In this document: positions 25,921-36,050 of the stretch, one piece after another | Numbering within the stretch: position 1 is the stretch's first letter | Layout: every line of letters begins with the position of its first letter | Origin: Ctena decussata | Taxonomy: Eukaryota > Mollusca > Bivalvia > Lucinida > Lucinidae | Assembly (NCBI GenBank): GCA_963989385.1 | Contig: OZ022502.1 | Span: forward strand, 15,859,001 to 15,923,000 | DNA length: 64,000 nucleotides | Direction of reading: 5' to 3' | Notes under the pieces: model-generated | Told to the model about the DNA's origin: nothing | Database searches by the model: none | Seen by the model: the letters and a program-made list of their open reading frames with translations, nothing else | Made by a program: the position numbers and the translations under genes

Positions 25921-26052
25921 GGACCATTGGTCCTGTGGTTGTTAAGTAATTTATCACTGCCAATTAGTTGTGTATTTTTCTACAATATTTTTAGGGATGT
26001 ACTTGCATCACCGATATCGTGAAGACACAGCATTGCCTGCAGGCGTAATGCA

Positions 26053-26211
26053 GTGAGTGAACTCGGGTTTAACGTCCCACCAACAACGAGGTCATATGGA
26101 GACGGGACCTCGGTTTACAGTCTCATCCGAAAGACCGGAGAAGCGGGGGATCGATCTTGCGACCCCTGGGTTGGTAGTCTGGAGTGTTATCCACTACACT
26201 ACAGCCGCTCC
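26053..26211 (-). mobile_element. tRNA-derived SINE, perfect 12-bp target duplication
   Basis: Full-length copy reading leftwards: a tRNA-like head (GGAGCGGCTGTAGTGTAGTG type with a GTTCGATCCCCCG-like B box) and a tail domain containing ACCGAGGTCCCGTCTCC and GGGACGTTAAAC, ending in a TCAC-rich tail. It is flanked by AGGCGTAATGCA at 26041-26052 and 26212-26223. The tail resembles conserved-domain SINEs of molluscs (RUDI-like), which I recall but did not test. Confidence 0.9.
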
Positions 26212-26888
26212 AGGCGTAATGCAATCTGTTGGAGTAGCATGTGAGGTGAAGAGCCGTCCGTCATGAATATTCGTGTATGACTGTGCGAATAGATCTAAGC
26301 AAAACGGGTTACAATAAGAATGTTTAAATTGAAAATAAGAAAGCATCCTATGGAATTAGATACATAGCAGTAATATTAATAGCACACAGAAAATACTAAA
26401 TGCAGAAATGTCGTTGAGTTCATACGTTGTTCTGCGAAGAAATTTCTCGTTTACATTATTTCCACAATTTTTTAAGTACATGTATATTGCAGTTTGAGAA
26501 GAATTGTAGGGTAAAGGAAATTCCAGGGGTATAGAATGTCCGTTAGGATTTTAGGCAGCAGATTAACGGTCATTGATAATCAAAGCTTTCAGTGGTAGAT
26601 CGACACTCTTGGTTTGATATCCCAGATTTGATCCGAGAGAGAAGTTGCAGGTCACTACTTAGCATGAAATTTATATCGTTAGCAACAGAATACCGGTACT
26701 CTGATCATCCTGCACAGAAACGCAGTCTGATGGAAGTCCTCATGTACTTTAGGCATGATTAATAACGCAGCTAGGGGCGTTTTAAGTGATACGCATAATC
26801 ATATAAAACGGTCGAGGTGAAGTGTTGGGATCACAGTGGTTGGGATTTAGCCAATAGTATACTGTAAAACACTTAATTTTGGCGGTTA

Positions 26889-28097
26889 TACCCCTATTCC
26901 ACTAAATGACGCTTTGACTGCGCTCACGGCGAACATGGCGCTTCTTCAGGATCTTCGAAATCGTCGCAGAAGCGTAGGCACTTGCCAAAACTTGGGACTT
27001 GTGCGCTTCCAGTACGCTGCCACTACACTTCTTATACGATCTCGCTAAACTAGTAGCGATGCTGCCGCGATTTAGCTGCGCTTCTGCCACGCTTAACGGA
27101 TTTCAAGGGCGCTTCTAATACGCTGCCACTACGGCAAAGGATTTCAAGCTACGCTTGATCTACGCTTATTACTATCCATTTGCGATCGTGCTACGACCTA
27201 AGTGCCGGAGCTGCGCTCATGCTGCGCTTGTGTTGCGCTTTGTAACCGCTTCTATGTATATCGGCGGAGAATCGGAGTTTTGCCACCAGCCTTCAAACAA
27301 GATTGATAGCATATTCCAGTGGCTATGATCCAGCTGGCAATCATGAAGTAGTGACTTCATACACTTCGTCTTGTTCTTCGTGCTGTTTAGGCTCAACTGG
27401 GTCCTCTGCTCGGAGTTCTGGAGGGCGTGTGTCTGGCTCAGTTTAGAGAGCATGCGCCTGGGAAGCAGGACTTGGGATACCATCTCCTGCGGTAAAGGCC
27501 GCGTGAAAATAGTCTCCTGACCAGGCCTGGGTGTGGATTTCGTCTTCTGCAGATAATGAAGATCGCCGTGAAAACGCGGCGTTTTCATGCCCAGATTGCC
27601 ATAAGAACAGAGGAAACGCATATAAAGCGCCAAGAGCACAGCGGAAGCGTCGTGGTTGCGCTAGTCATACATGTAGCTAATAGAGTCGCAGCGGAAGCGG
27701 CAAGAGCGCCAAAAGAGCGTTTAGAGCGCAACGAGGGCACAGTGAGCGTAGTAGAAGCTTAGCTGTGTCATGGACGAATCTCAAGGCGTTGTCAGCGAGA
27801 TTCCACTGTGCTGGTGCTGCGTTGCTTGCGCGTCTGCCTCGATGCCACTGTGTTCATGAATTTCGAGCTGCGCTGTTACTACGCTTTCGTTGCGCTTTGT
27901 GTCTACGGCGATTCCGCAACGTAAATTTTGAGCACGGTCAAAACAAGCGCCGTAACTTGGCGATCATTCCGCTTCAGATACACGTTCACTGCGACCTAGA
28001 AGTTTCTGCTGCGCTGCTGTAGTTTCTGCTACGATTCATGGCGTTATATCCAAAATTTTGAAGCGCAGCAGAAGCGCCGTCCAGTGGAATGGGGGTT
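26889..28097. mobile_element. TTA-flanked TIR element 4 (GCGCTTCTGC-motif type)
   Basis: The left end TACCCCTATTCCACTAAATG is mirrored by CCAGTGGAATGGGGGTT, with direct TTA at 26886-26888 and 28098-28100. The first 14 bases match the terminus of the element at 11307, although the interiors differ. The interior is saturated with GCGCTTCT/GCTGCGCT variants and their inverse. The frames at 27217-27639, 27556-27762 and 27765-28022 are unsupported as genes; the low-motif centre (about 27230-27560) is the only part that could be captured unique sequence. Confidence 0.85.
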
Positions 28098-28164
28098 TTA
28101 CCGAACTTTGGCTATATTGCCGGTCAGGGCAAAGGGCGCTTAAATATAAATCCACAAGCATCGC

Positions 28165-28435
28165 GCCGGGCCGGGTAGCGCAATCGGTAGGGCACCTGAC
28201 TCGTAAGTCAGAGGTCCTGGGTTCGAATCCCGGTCTGGCCACATACTTTCGTTTCTCCTTCCGCTGATTCAAGAAGGGCAGTTGTCAGTTACTGGCGAAA
28301 GTATGTGCACTTAGTACTGGTTAACCGCTTAGGAGGTCTAAGCCTGCCCAGGAATAGTGTGGTTAGGTTAACTGACCGTCCCGACATGACCTTAGTTGTT
28401 TACCGTGGACGTTAAGCATCAAATCAACCAACCCA
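28165..28435 (+). mobile_element. tRNA-derived SINE with 13-bp target duplication
   Basis: Flanked by CCACAAGCATCGC at 28152-28164 and 28436-28448. It starts with a tRNA-like head, has a body containing TACCGTGGACGTTAAG, and ends in CAACCAACCCAC repeats. A complete retrotransposed copy inserted just right of the TIR element. Confidence 0.92.
28169..28241 (+). pseudogene. tRNA-like SINE head (CGT anticodon position), not a functional tRNA
   Basis: The seven-base-pair acceptor (GGCCGGG/TCTGGCC) and T arm (CTGGG TTCGAAT CCCGG) fold well. The anticodon stem CTGAC/GTCAG leaves only six loop bases and the D stem has a mismatch. It sits exactly at the start of a SINE with target duplications, so it is the SINE promoter (A and B boxes). 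Confidence 0.85.
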
Positions 28436-28448
28436 CCACAAGCATCGC

Positions 28449-28937
28449 ATACAATAAATGCATATACATACGCACAGCATAACGAAGATTCAGGTGAAGA
28501 GGGTTATTTGATGAGTATTTTAGATTTTTCTATACCTTTCCATTAAACTATACTTAGTGGCATCCCATTACAATCGCCTCAATGAGGCGATTCTAATGGA
28601 TGCCACACTGTATCGGGAAAAGAAAAGTAAGAAAAAATGTTACAAATTTACATCAAATATGCTTTATTATCTTGAGCTGTGGTATATCATGGCCGCCAAA
28701 TTTATTATACCATCATAAAATCGCAAAATTTTGACACCGCAAGTATTAAGTGTTTTACAGTATTCCTCATTGATCTGTCAGGTAGTATTATAATCTTGTC
28801 CAACTTACAAACTTTCATGATGCAAATAAGCAGGCGTGTGTTGAAATTTGTCAACCTGACAAACTTTCAATACGCAGATCTGCGTATTTGCGTATAGCCT
28901 CCTACACCCTTAATAGCGCACCATTTTTTTCTATCAA
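28449..28937. other. Region downstream of the Kv gene, no separate gene
   Basis: Holds a short palindrome around CAATCGCCTCAATGAGGCGATT (about 28572-28593). It probably includes 3' UTR of the Kv channel, but no poly-A site could be assigned with confidence. Confidence 0.35.
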
Positions 28938-30197
28938 TCATATGTCCGCTACAGTCAATTTGTTGGAATTTATTCTTGTCTTCTGTGTATCGTTTTCCTT
29001 CTTTTCCGGATTAACCAATCTTTTTATTTCAACATCAGAAAGAGGATTTTTCTCAACGTTTTCTTTTCTGTTTTCCGTGCTTTTCGCTTGAAGTACGTCG
29101 TCAACCATAGCGTACTGATACAGCGTCAAAAAATTGTTCACAAATATTGGTAGGGTCAACGAAATGAGAATCACTCCACTGACTGCACAAACCGAGCCAA
29201 CTAGTCTACCAGCTCCAGTTTTAGGTGTGATATCTCCATACCCGACGGTTGTCAAGGTAACCAATGCCCACCACCAGCCAGCTGGAATACTTTCAATGTT
29301 CTCCCGATCTTCAGCAAAATAAACAATACTCGCAAATGTACACACTGCAATCAATAGAAACATGAGTAAAATTAGTAAATCTTTGAAGCTTTGTTTCACA
29401 GCATAGACCAGGACCTTAGTTGCGCGGACATTTTTCACCACCCGGAAAAGTCGAAGTGTCCGTAATATTTGAAAGTAGGCTATAATATCAACCCAGTTGT
29501 CCACATATCTTTGTTCTCTCTTCAGTGCTGTTATTATCACATGGATATAGGAACCAGCAAGAGCTATCACGTCAATAACATTAATTACGGACAGAAAATA
29601 TTTTGGAATAGATGGGCATGACATAAGCCGAAGTAGTAGGTCTAAACTGAAGAAACTCATAAGCACAATGTCAATGATATCAAATGCTCGATTATGAACC
29701 ATTATGTCTGGTATTTCAATGCGCTTTGGTGGGGGAGGGCGATGATTCAGTGTCCCTGGGGAATCTGGATCAACACTTGGAGCGGTTGCAGTGCCTGTGT
29801 ATGAAGATGTAGAAAACCCACCTGGCCCCATACCTCCTGTCGGCGGCGGACCACCTGGCCCCATACTACCAGCTGGCGGCATGATTGTGGTGGTACTACC
29901 CACGGTTGTCTCACTAACGGTTGTATTATTTTGCTCGTAGGACTCCATGGCTTCCGACCAGTAACCTTGAAGATAGTCATCTAAAGCGTCCCAATCGTAT
30001 GTGCCATAATAATCAAAGTCGTGGCAGCTAGGATTTCCAAGAATTTTCTTAATCTTTTTAAAGTCTTCATGATCTGTATACTCCATATATTCCAACATTT
30101 CACACATGTTCAATTTCCTCATGAAAACCTTTTCCGTACTCAGGGCCAGACCGAATATAGAGATTATCACCATTAGAAACAGCAACAGGAAATACAC
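28938..30197 (-). CDS. Kv channel exon 3 (S1-S6 and C-terminus)
   Basis: 1260 bp including the TGA stop at 28938-28940. The acceptor GTTGTTTTGCAG|GTG at 30198 opens in phase 0 directly at S1 (VYFLLLFLMVIISIF). The frame stays open upstream of this acceptor, so a longer unspliced reading exists but lacks T1. After S6 the cytoplasmic tail is about 60 residues, Lys/Glu/Asn-rich. Confidence 0.92.
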   Translation of the reverse strand: MYFLLLFLMVIISIFGLALSTEKVFMRKLNMCEMLEYMEYTDHEDFKKIKKILGNPSCHDFDYYGTYDWDALDDYLQGYWSEAMESYEQNNTTVSETTVGSTTTIMPPAGSMGPGGPPPTGGMGPGGFSTSSYTGTATAPSVDPDSPGTLNHRPPPPKRIEIPDIMVHNRAFDIIDIVLMSFFSLDLLLRLMSCPSIPKYFLSVINVIDVIALAGSYIHVIITALKREQRYVDNWVDIIAYFQILRTLRLFRVVKNVRATKVLVYAVKQSFKDLLILLMFLLIAVCTFASIVYFAEDRENIESIPAGWWWALVTLTTVGYGDITPKTGAGRLVGSVCAVSGVILISLTLPIFVNNFLTLYQYAMVDDVLQAKSTENRKENVEKNPLSDVEIKRLVNPEKKENDTQKTRINSNKLTVADI

Positions 30198-33100
30198 CTG
30201 CAAAACAACATTACCCGTCATGGCCCTAAATGTTCGGACAGACAGGTTTGAGCAAACATTGTAGTCCCAGATCAAACTGCTCCCAATGGAGCAGTTTGAT
30301 CAGGCTCTACAACGTTTGACATTCACTAAGCATCATTTGAATGCATTAAACTGTGTAAAATCCACTTTATAAGAATTTTCAAACAATGACTTTCTGACTT
30401 TGGGTGTCCAAAATTGTGGGTGATTACGGTAAGGTGAATAGGTACACTCTTAGGGGGAAGCAACTGTGCCTGTTTCATTTCAGCCACTATTTTCAAGGTC
30501 TACACTCAAACAAAAGAATTTGCTCCACAAATAGCAGATACTATCTTTTAAGAGTTGATTCGAATTCGAAAAGGGATTCGACCGCCATACAATCAGGAAG
30601 TAACGTTGTATGGTGCCATTACAACGCGTCAATCCACTACTGCAACATGTCGTTGTTGGAGCAGGTTCAGAAACGTTCCGTTATCTCAAAATATTAAAAA
30701 GACAGACAATCAAAGTCGTTTCTTCATAGACGTCGGCTCAGTTGATCCTAGTCACAAAATTTATCTTAACGGTACCTGTCAGCTACATTATCAACGACTT
30801 CCGCGGCGGTCACATTGTTAGCGCGAGGTTGACAGAGTACAGCGAGGCTCTGACGTCACAAATCTAGTTACCGCGACTTTAGCTGAGCGGTTTTAATACC
30901 GTTATAATTGGATCAAAAGAAATCAGTTTTTCGGCGGAATATTTTATCTGACAGTTGACCGTAACAGATTACCATCGCCTTTAGAAGGACGTTGGTTGCA
31001 GTAGATACTTGACTTGTAGTAATACCATACTATTTATAAAAACACTGGCTGCTCTTTCCTTATATTATGTTCATCTCTCTGAAATAAATATTGCGAAACG
31101 CAAACCAATATACTAATACCGATACCTTTGCAATTACCGATGATTCATTGTTATCGACAATATTCCACAACCTGCTTCTACAGGTAGCTAGTGTGTTGCC
31201 ATTCTTCACTGGAACATGAAGCGAATTTCCTGTATATATTGTTGCCTGAGCTCTTAAGACTTCCTGTCGGAATTTTTTCGACGTCTCTTGTTCGTCCAGA
31301 AAAGATATGTATCTAGAATAGACACAATAGTATAAACAACGGTTGTTTACTTGGCATTTCGACATTACAGCAGTTGTTTGAGGCTAGAATAACATAGATG
31401 ATTACCCACTTGGCACACAACGTTGATTCAACATTGAATCAACGCTGGTTCAACGTCATGACGTTGAATCAACTTTGATGCAATGTTGAGTCAATATAGT
31501 GCGCTTTCTGGGTAATATCTACATTCAATACCTATCATTAAAATTCTAAGTATATGAACAAATAGGTTATTGGTTTACACTATTTGCCATTTCGACGCAT
31601 TACTACACTGTACATAACATATAAAACGGTTCCGTCTTGGGACAGTTACAACAATAATTTAACTTTTTCCAGATTTTAGAATTTTCACGAAACATTCGAA
31701 ACCAATATGGCAATTGAATGAAAATCCAGAAAAGCTATCTTCAAACATTCATATTCTCTAGTGGATCCCCTATTCTGTTATCTTTTAAAGGGAGTTGAAA
31801 CACATCGACCTGGCCAAGATCTGTTTACGAATCAAAAGCGCAAGGCAGTCATTGAGTAAACAAGAAAATGGCCCGCAAGCGTTAGGTAAGCACGGATTTT
31901 TTTCAAGATGGCTTATAAAGGGAGGAAACCTGTAATGACGACCGTATATCGTTTGCGCAGTTCACCATTATTTTAATTTGTTTGTGTATTCTGTCCACAG
32001 AAAATGGCCTGCACAAAAGCAGGGGTCATATTTATAAAAGCACTTAAGTCATTGCTATGATGTTGCTAAGGCTTAAATTCTATAGAGGAGATTTCCTACA
32101 ACTATGAACTTTGCTCTGGAGGAATAGTCTTTTTCAGACTCTTCCTCCAGAGCAAATTTCATAGTTGTAGGGAATCTCCTTCATAGAAATTCAGCCTTAG
32201 CAACAGCATAGCAACGACTAAGTCGTTTTATAAATACAGCCCGAGGTTTCCAGAAGAACCTGTAGTGAAGCCCGTATAAACCTGCACAATGTCACATTCT
32301 GGCTGTGTATTCTGTCCATTTTGCAATCTTTTTATGGATGTTTTACGCTGCACAATTATTCTTAAAGTTGGAACTCAGCTATTTCGGGGCCCATCTTGTG
32401 AATGTCTGATGCGTTAAGAGCACGGGCTTTGTCTGCCGTTCTCCCAGGACAGTGACTTTTTGAGCATCCCCTGTCCTAACCACGCAGTATCGGTTTTAGG
32501 AAGTTCACATATAAAGAAAAAGGGGGAAACAAATTAACAAACATAATAATGAACGTAGGATATGAGCTTTAAAAATAAGAATCCGACAATCGTGGTGGTC
32601 ACGATCACCAAAATTTTGTATACCGCTGCCTATAATCGTTCAACGATGTTCCGATTCTCATAGAAAACCTTCCTAGGAAAGAATCCATGGTTACAAAATC
32701 CTGGCACAGGGCCTGTCTGTCCGTCTGTCCCCTCTCCAATTCGAAGAGGAGAGAGCGTTGGCCAACATCATGAAGATGCTTATTCGAAACGTCATTTGAA
32801 GATAAAATTGTTTATTTTTTATAAACAGAAGGTGGTATTACAGTAATATGTCACGCCTTCAAAAAATATAAAAGGTGCCCAGCGGGCACACAGATTTGAA
32901 TCAACCTTGATTCAACCTTGATTCGACGTCATGACTTTGAATCAAGGTTGATTCAAGTTTGATTCAATCTTGTGTGCCCAGTGGGTGTATTTTTATAATG
33001 GAGAATATTTTTACCGTCATTTTTATCATTTAATAAGCAGATTTAACAAGTATAAATTCGGCAATACTATCGTTTTGGCAGGCAAAATCGAAAAGTGCCC

Positions 33101-34831
33101 TTGTGACACACAAAACAGTCTCAGTATAGCGCTTTATCGAAAGAAATTTGAATTTGGTTTTATCTATGATGTTTGGAAAGGTCCAGCACGAAGTTTCTCG
33201 GAATGCTGATGGGAAGAAATCCATTTTATTTTGTATGGGTTGCCATTTTACTATTTATTCTCTATTCATTGATATCTACTATTCAAGTTTTTATATCCGA
33301 TTTATGGATATCCAATATTCATTATCATTGTATGATATCCAAATTTCGTGTTATGGATATCCAAAAAATCCAATTATGGATATCCATAAATCGAATTATG
33401 GATATCCATGAATCAAACTATGGATATGCATGAATCGAACTGTGTCTAGCCAAAAATATTTGGAAATCTCATATTATTTTTGGACATCACTTCTTCGAAT
33501 TTTGGATATCACTTGTTCGAATTTTGAATATCCAAGAAAGAATTATTGACATCCTAAAAATGAATAATGGTTATCCTAAAGAAAATGATGGCTATCTAAA
33601 TATCGGGAATATATAGAAAAAGGCGCACCTCTCGGTACTGAGTTTGTACAAAGCAATGCATAGTTTATATATACAAACTTTTAAAACTATTGTTACAGTT
33701 GGTTTCGGTTACATGAATTCGAAACAACTTATGAATTATGAAAGTTGTTCTATGCCCTGACTAAGGTCAAAATCTTTTCAAGCTTAATTCCCAGGAGTTT
33801 TCAGAATGAGAAAGCATTCAGGTAAATTCGGACAGCATGTAAATTCGGACACTGACATTATGACCTTTATATGTCATTTGCTCGGAATTAAAAAAAAAAT
33901 AACTGGGCAAACAGTGAAAATCCAGATGAGACGGCTCATAATGAGCCGTCTCATCTGGATTTTTACTGGTTGCAATGGTATGTCCGAATTTACCTGCTGT
34001 CCGAAATTACCTGATAGACCCTACTAGGCAGACAGTCTGGGGAACAAAAAGTGCCTGGACATCAGAAAATGAGTAACTTATCTTTGGACAGAACTATTAA
34101 TCAGATATTAGTAAACGTCGCCGATGGTTTTTGAAAGAATACCCGTCAGTTGTATCAATAGACTTTTTCTATTTCCATTGGTTATTATATTAAAAACAAT
34201 CAGGGAGTCCAAATTGTCCTTAATGTTCTAAGTACCACACCAAAATAATGATAATAATAATAATGCGTATGAAGGCTTTTGTTTAAAAATGTCTGCTAAA
34301 ATATCGGCGAGTTTAACCTATATTTGGTTTAAGTTATGTTTAGAAATTGTGCACTTTGCCTACACTTTTGGAAATGTTGCAATTTATTTTCTAAAACCAA
34401 TCGGTAGAGTTTGCTCCAGCAGATATGACGTCGAATGGACGTTGATGCGACGTTATGACGTCGCATCAACGTCCGTACGACGTCTTTTGGACGTCACGTA
34501 CCCGCTTGGGCTGTAGCTAGGTAACCGCGTTTGCATACCTGACCAAGCAGCATTCTGCTAACTTCTTGGAATCTATATCCCAGTAGAGTAGCTCTTTCTG
34601 GAAGGCTCCCGGGCATACACCACCCGGTATATGCAGCTCTCCGGTCTGATAGTAAGCTATTATAGCCGAGAACCTTTCTACTGGTCGATCGACGACAAAA
34701 TCCAGAGGTTTGCCATTTTTCTGCGCTTCTTTCACCATAAGCGGTAGGCGCTGGAATGGTTCTTCCTCTAAACATTTGCTGTCCAATTCAAACTGGGTAC
34801 CAGAAACTTTCAACGTCACCCTCGGCATCAT
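28938..34831 (-). CDS. Voltage-gated potassium channel (Kv, Shaw/Shab-like), three coding exons
   Basis: Joined model 34831-34539, 31312-31126, 30197-28938 gives 579 aa. A T1 tetramerisation domain (residues ~4-97) contains H67, C73, C94 and C95 in the HX5CX20CC zinc pattern of non-Shaker (Kv2-Kv4) channels. The linker has RSRLWNIVDNNESS, as expected just before S1. S1 is ~161-181, S2 ~332-351, S3 ~360-381. S4 carries R406, R409, R412, K415 and R418 at every third position, then S5, the pore with TVGYGD (477-482), and S6 ~491-520. Known role of the family: tetrameric plasma-membrane K+ channels opening on depolarisation. Odd points are an S1-S2 loop of ~150 residues with Thr-rich and Gly/Pro/Met-rich low complexity (~251-319) and an S6 hinge SLTLPIF in place of the usual LPxPxI. 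Pore and turret look Shaw-like (SIPAGWWWA); VNNF recalls Shab. Subfamily uncertain. Confidence 0.93.
30252..30318. repeat. 67-bp hairpin element, core type CTGCTCC
   Basis: Outer arms GCAAACATTGTAG and CTACAACGTTTG; core CAAACTGCTCC/GGAGCAGTTTG. Lies in Kv intron 2. Confidence 0.85.
31126..31312 (-). CDS. Kv channel exon 2 (T1-S1 linker)
   Basis: 187 bp. Acceptor TATTCTAG|A supplies the last base of an AGA codon split across intron 1 (AG from exon 1). Donor AAAG|GTATCG ends it in phase 0. It encodes 62 residues including SRLWNIVDNNESSVIAK, which matches the pre-S1 consensus of Kv channels. Confidence 0.85.
31403..31514. repeat. TTGATTCAA-type palindrome (CCCAGCGGGC family)
   Basis: Starts TACCCACTTGGCACACAACG and ends GCGCTTTCTGGGTA. 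Interior of CAACGTTGATTCAACATTGA variants mirrored around ACGTCATGACGT. Lies in Kv intron 1 beside exon 2. Confidence 0.75.
32031..32236. repeat. Long near-perfect palindrome, ~205 bp
   Basis: Outer TTTATAAAAGCACTTAAGTC mirrored by ACTAAGTCGTTTTATAAA. Inner CTACAACTATGAA...TTTGCTCTGGAGGAA mirrored by TTCCTCCAGAGCAAATTTCA. Lies in Kv intron 1. Confidence 0.85.
32878..32986. repeat. TTGATTCAA-type palindrome with GCCCAGCGGGCACA ends
   Basis: CCCAGCGGGCACACAGATT on the left is mirrored by TCTTGTGTGCCCAGTGGG. The interior consists of AATCAACCTTGATTCAA copies. Lies in Kv intron 1. Confidence 0.85.
33236..33615. repeat. GATATCCATAATTCGAATTATG motif array
   Basis: A run of degenerate copies of a palindromic unit near ATGGATATCCATAAATCGAA. 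The left flank (ACTATTTATTCTCTATTCATTGATATC) resembles the terminus of the larger array at 56025-56895. Lies in Kv intron 1. Confidence 0.8.
33907..33973. repeat. 67-bp hairpin element, core type GACGGCTCAT
   Basis: GCAAACAGTGAAAATCCAGA with a core GATGAGACGGCTCAT/ATGAGCCGTCTCATC. The right arm ends ACTGGTTGC. Lies in Kv intron 1. Confidence 0.85.
34417..34512. repeat. GACGT palindrome beside Kv exon 1 donor
   Basis: Starts CCAGCAGATATGACGTCGAA. The interior ACGTTGATGCGACGT is mirrored by ACGTCGCATCAACGT. It ends 26 bp inside the intron from the exon 1 donor. Confidence 0.75.
34539..34831 (-). CDS. Kv channel exon 1 (T1 domain)
   Basis: 97 codons plus two bases. Two adjacent ATGs (34831 and 34828); the first is taken. 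The donor is CAG|GTATGC at 34538. A splice acceptor (TTTTTGCAG, ending at 34857) lies 25 bp upstream of the ATG, so a non-coding 5' exon probably exists further right; it was not found. The short upstream ATG at 34853 is out of frame and stops quickly. Confidence 0.9.
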
Positions 34832-34970
34832 GTATGGCAATTAGTTTGCTTCATCTCTGCAAAAATACAAAAATCAAATTATGTTGAAAAAATACTTAAA
34901 TCATACAAGTATCAAATTGTATGAGAAAAAGAAGACTCGTCTTGGATGTATAGATGTTATGTTACCAGTC

Positions 34971-35303
34971 TACTGCACTGTAAAGATTTCCGTAGATTTT
35001 ACGGTAGAATAACTGGCAATCAGCTGCCAGTCCGTTTCCCGTTATTTTACGGGCGCACGTAAACATTTGCAGGACTCATCACGCAGAGTAGGGTAGAATG
35101 TGATAGTTATTGTTTGGGTCATACAGCCCTTCAATACTATGAAGGTATTACCGAGTGCGGTTAATTATCATAACCCTACCATATCGTGATTTTCACAAAT
35201 GTTCTACTGGTAGACGTCTGTAGAAATAACGGGAAATGGACTAGCAGCTGGTTGCCAGATATCTTACCGTAAAATCTACGGAATTGTTTTACAGTGTGTA
35301 GTA
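34971..35303. mobile_element. TIR element with CCGTAGATTTTACGGTA ends
   Basis: ACTGTAAAGATTTCCGTAGA and TAACTGGCAATCAGCTGCC are mirrored by GGACTAGCAGCTGG...TACCGTAAAATCTACGG...ACAGTGT. Related sequence occurs around 53466-54830. Lies upstream of the Kv T1 exon. Confidence 0.8.
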
Positions 35304-35410
35304 GAGTGATATTCTGCATCATCATTATTATAGTCTCTCTATATGCCTTTCTATATACATGTATATCGGAATTTAATCCTAATGCCTCCCTCCCCAGTCC
35401 ACACTCCCCC

Positions 35411-35520
35411 TCCCCCGTCCAAAATTTCCCTCCTCCCCCCCCCCCCTCCCCGCACACACACACACACAAATAATAATAATAACAATAATGACAATGATAA
35501 TAATAACAATAGTCTACGTA
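35411..35520. repeat. C-rich / (CA)n / AAT low-complexity tract
   Basis: A poly-C tract, ACACACACAC and AATAATAAC repeats in succession. The frames on both strands here are not credible genes. Confidence 0.85.
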
Positions 35521-36050
35521 CAACATTTCGGGTGTTAACTTGACTAAGTGGGCCAAATGCAAATTCCGATATACTTTCTCAAACCAAACTATGGAATTCA
35601 GATTTGGATGAAAACTTGGTGCAGAGTGATGCGAAACTGAAATAGCTTGCGACAGCTTTTCTAAAATTCTAAAACTTATTCCCCTGTTTTTAATAATCAA
35701 TATTTAAATAACAAATCGGAATATTGAATATAGGAATAATTTAAATTTACAGAAAACGATTAGTGAAAACCTGCCCAGAACTGATTAGTTTAGAAAGTAA
35801 TAGAACAAAAAAAAGTAAAAGAGAAAAAGCAGGCATGCGTAACTTCAAAAACTAAAAACACTGTCTAACATAATAGAAATTGATATGAGCCTTTCGTTAC
35901 GAAAGCCTGAAATATGCTTTATACCATCACACTCTTCCCAGTTCAACTGAAAGAAGTATTGAATCTTGTGGAAAATGAAAACACAATACCGAAAGGCTGA
36001 TCAGAGTCTTCGCTATTTACACATATTTCCAGTTATTTGCTCACTGCGCA

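Larger units (their letters stand above)
21651..25945 (+). mobile_element. Tandem-repeat element B, interrupted by a nested insertion
   Basis: Starts with a hairpin (CTCACCCGAGCCGAAGGCTC) and the CCGTCGTCCGTTGCCCGTCG leader, and ends GGACTCAGGTGAGCTACAGG like element A. It is split at 21837/23875 by another element; joining the flanks restores a sequence matching element A (TTTATATATTTGG...CCAGGTCAC). Non-coding. Confidence 0.75.

Noticed and set aside
27217..27639. 140-codon minus frame inside a TIR element
   Set aside because: No transposase or other domain recognised; half of it is motif repeat.
28169..28241. tRNA gene with a CGT anticodon position
   Set aside because: It has a six-base anticodon loop, a D-stem mismatch, and is the head of a SINE bounded by 13-bp target duplications.
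28938..30275. Single-exon 445-aa Kv protein starting at TTG
   Set aside because: It lacks T1 and an ATG; the upstream T1 exon, linker exon and acceptor at 30198 give a better family match.
33236..33615. CRISPR-like regularly spaced repeats
   Set aside because: Degenerate palindromic units without unique spacers, in a spliced eukaryotic gene; a motif array, not CRISPR.
30225..34831. Two-exon Kv model joining 34539 to 30225
   Set aside because: In frame, but it skips the conserved pre-S1 linker found at 31126-31312; kept only as a possible isoform.
35176..35700. 174-codon minus frame
   Set aside because: Crosses a TIR element and a C-rich/(CA)n low-complexity tract.
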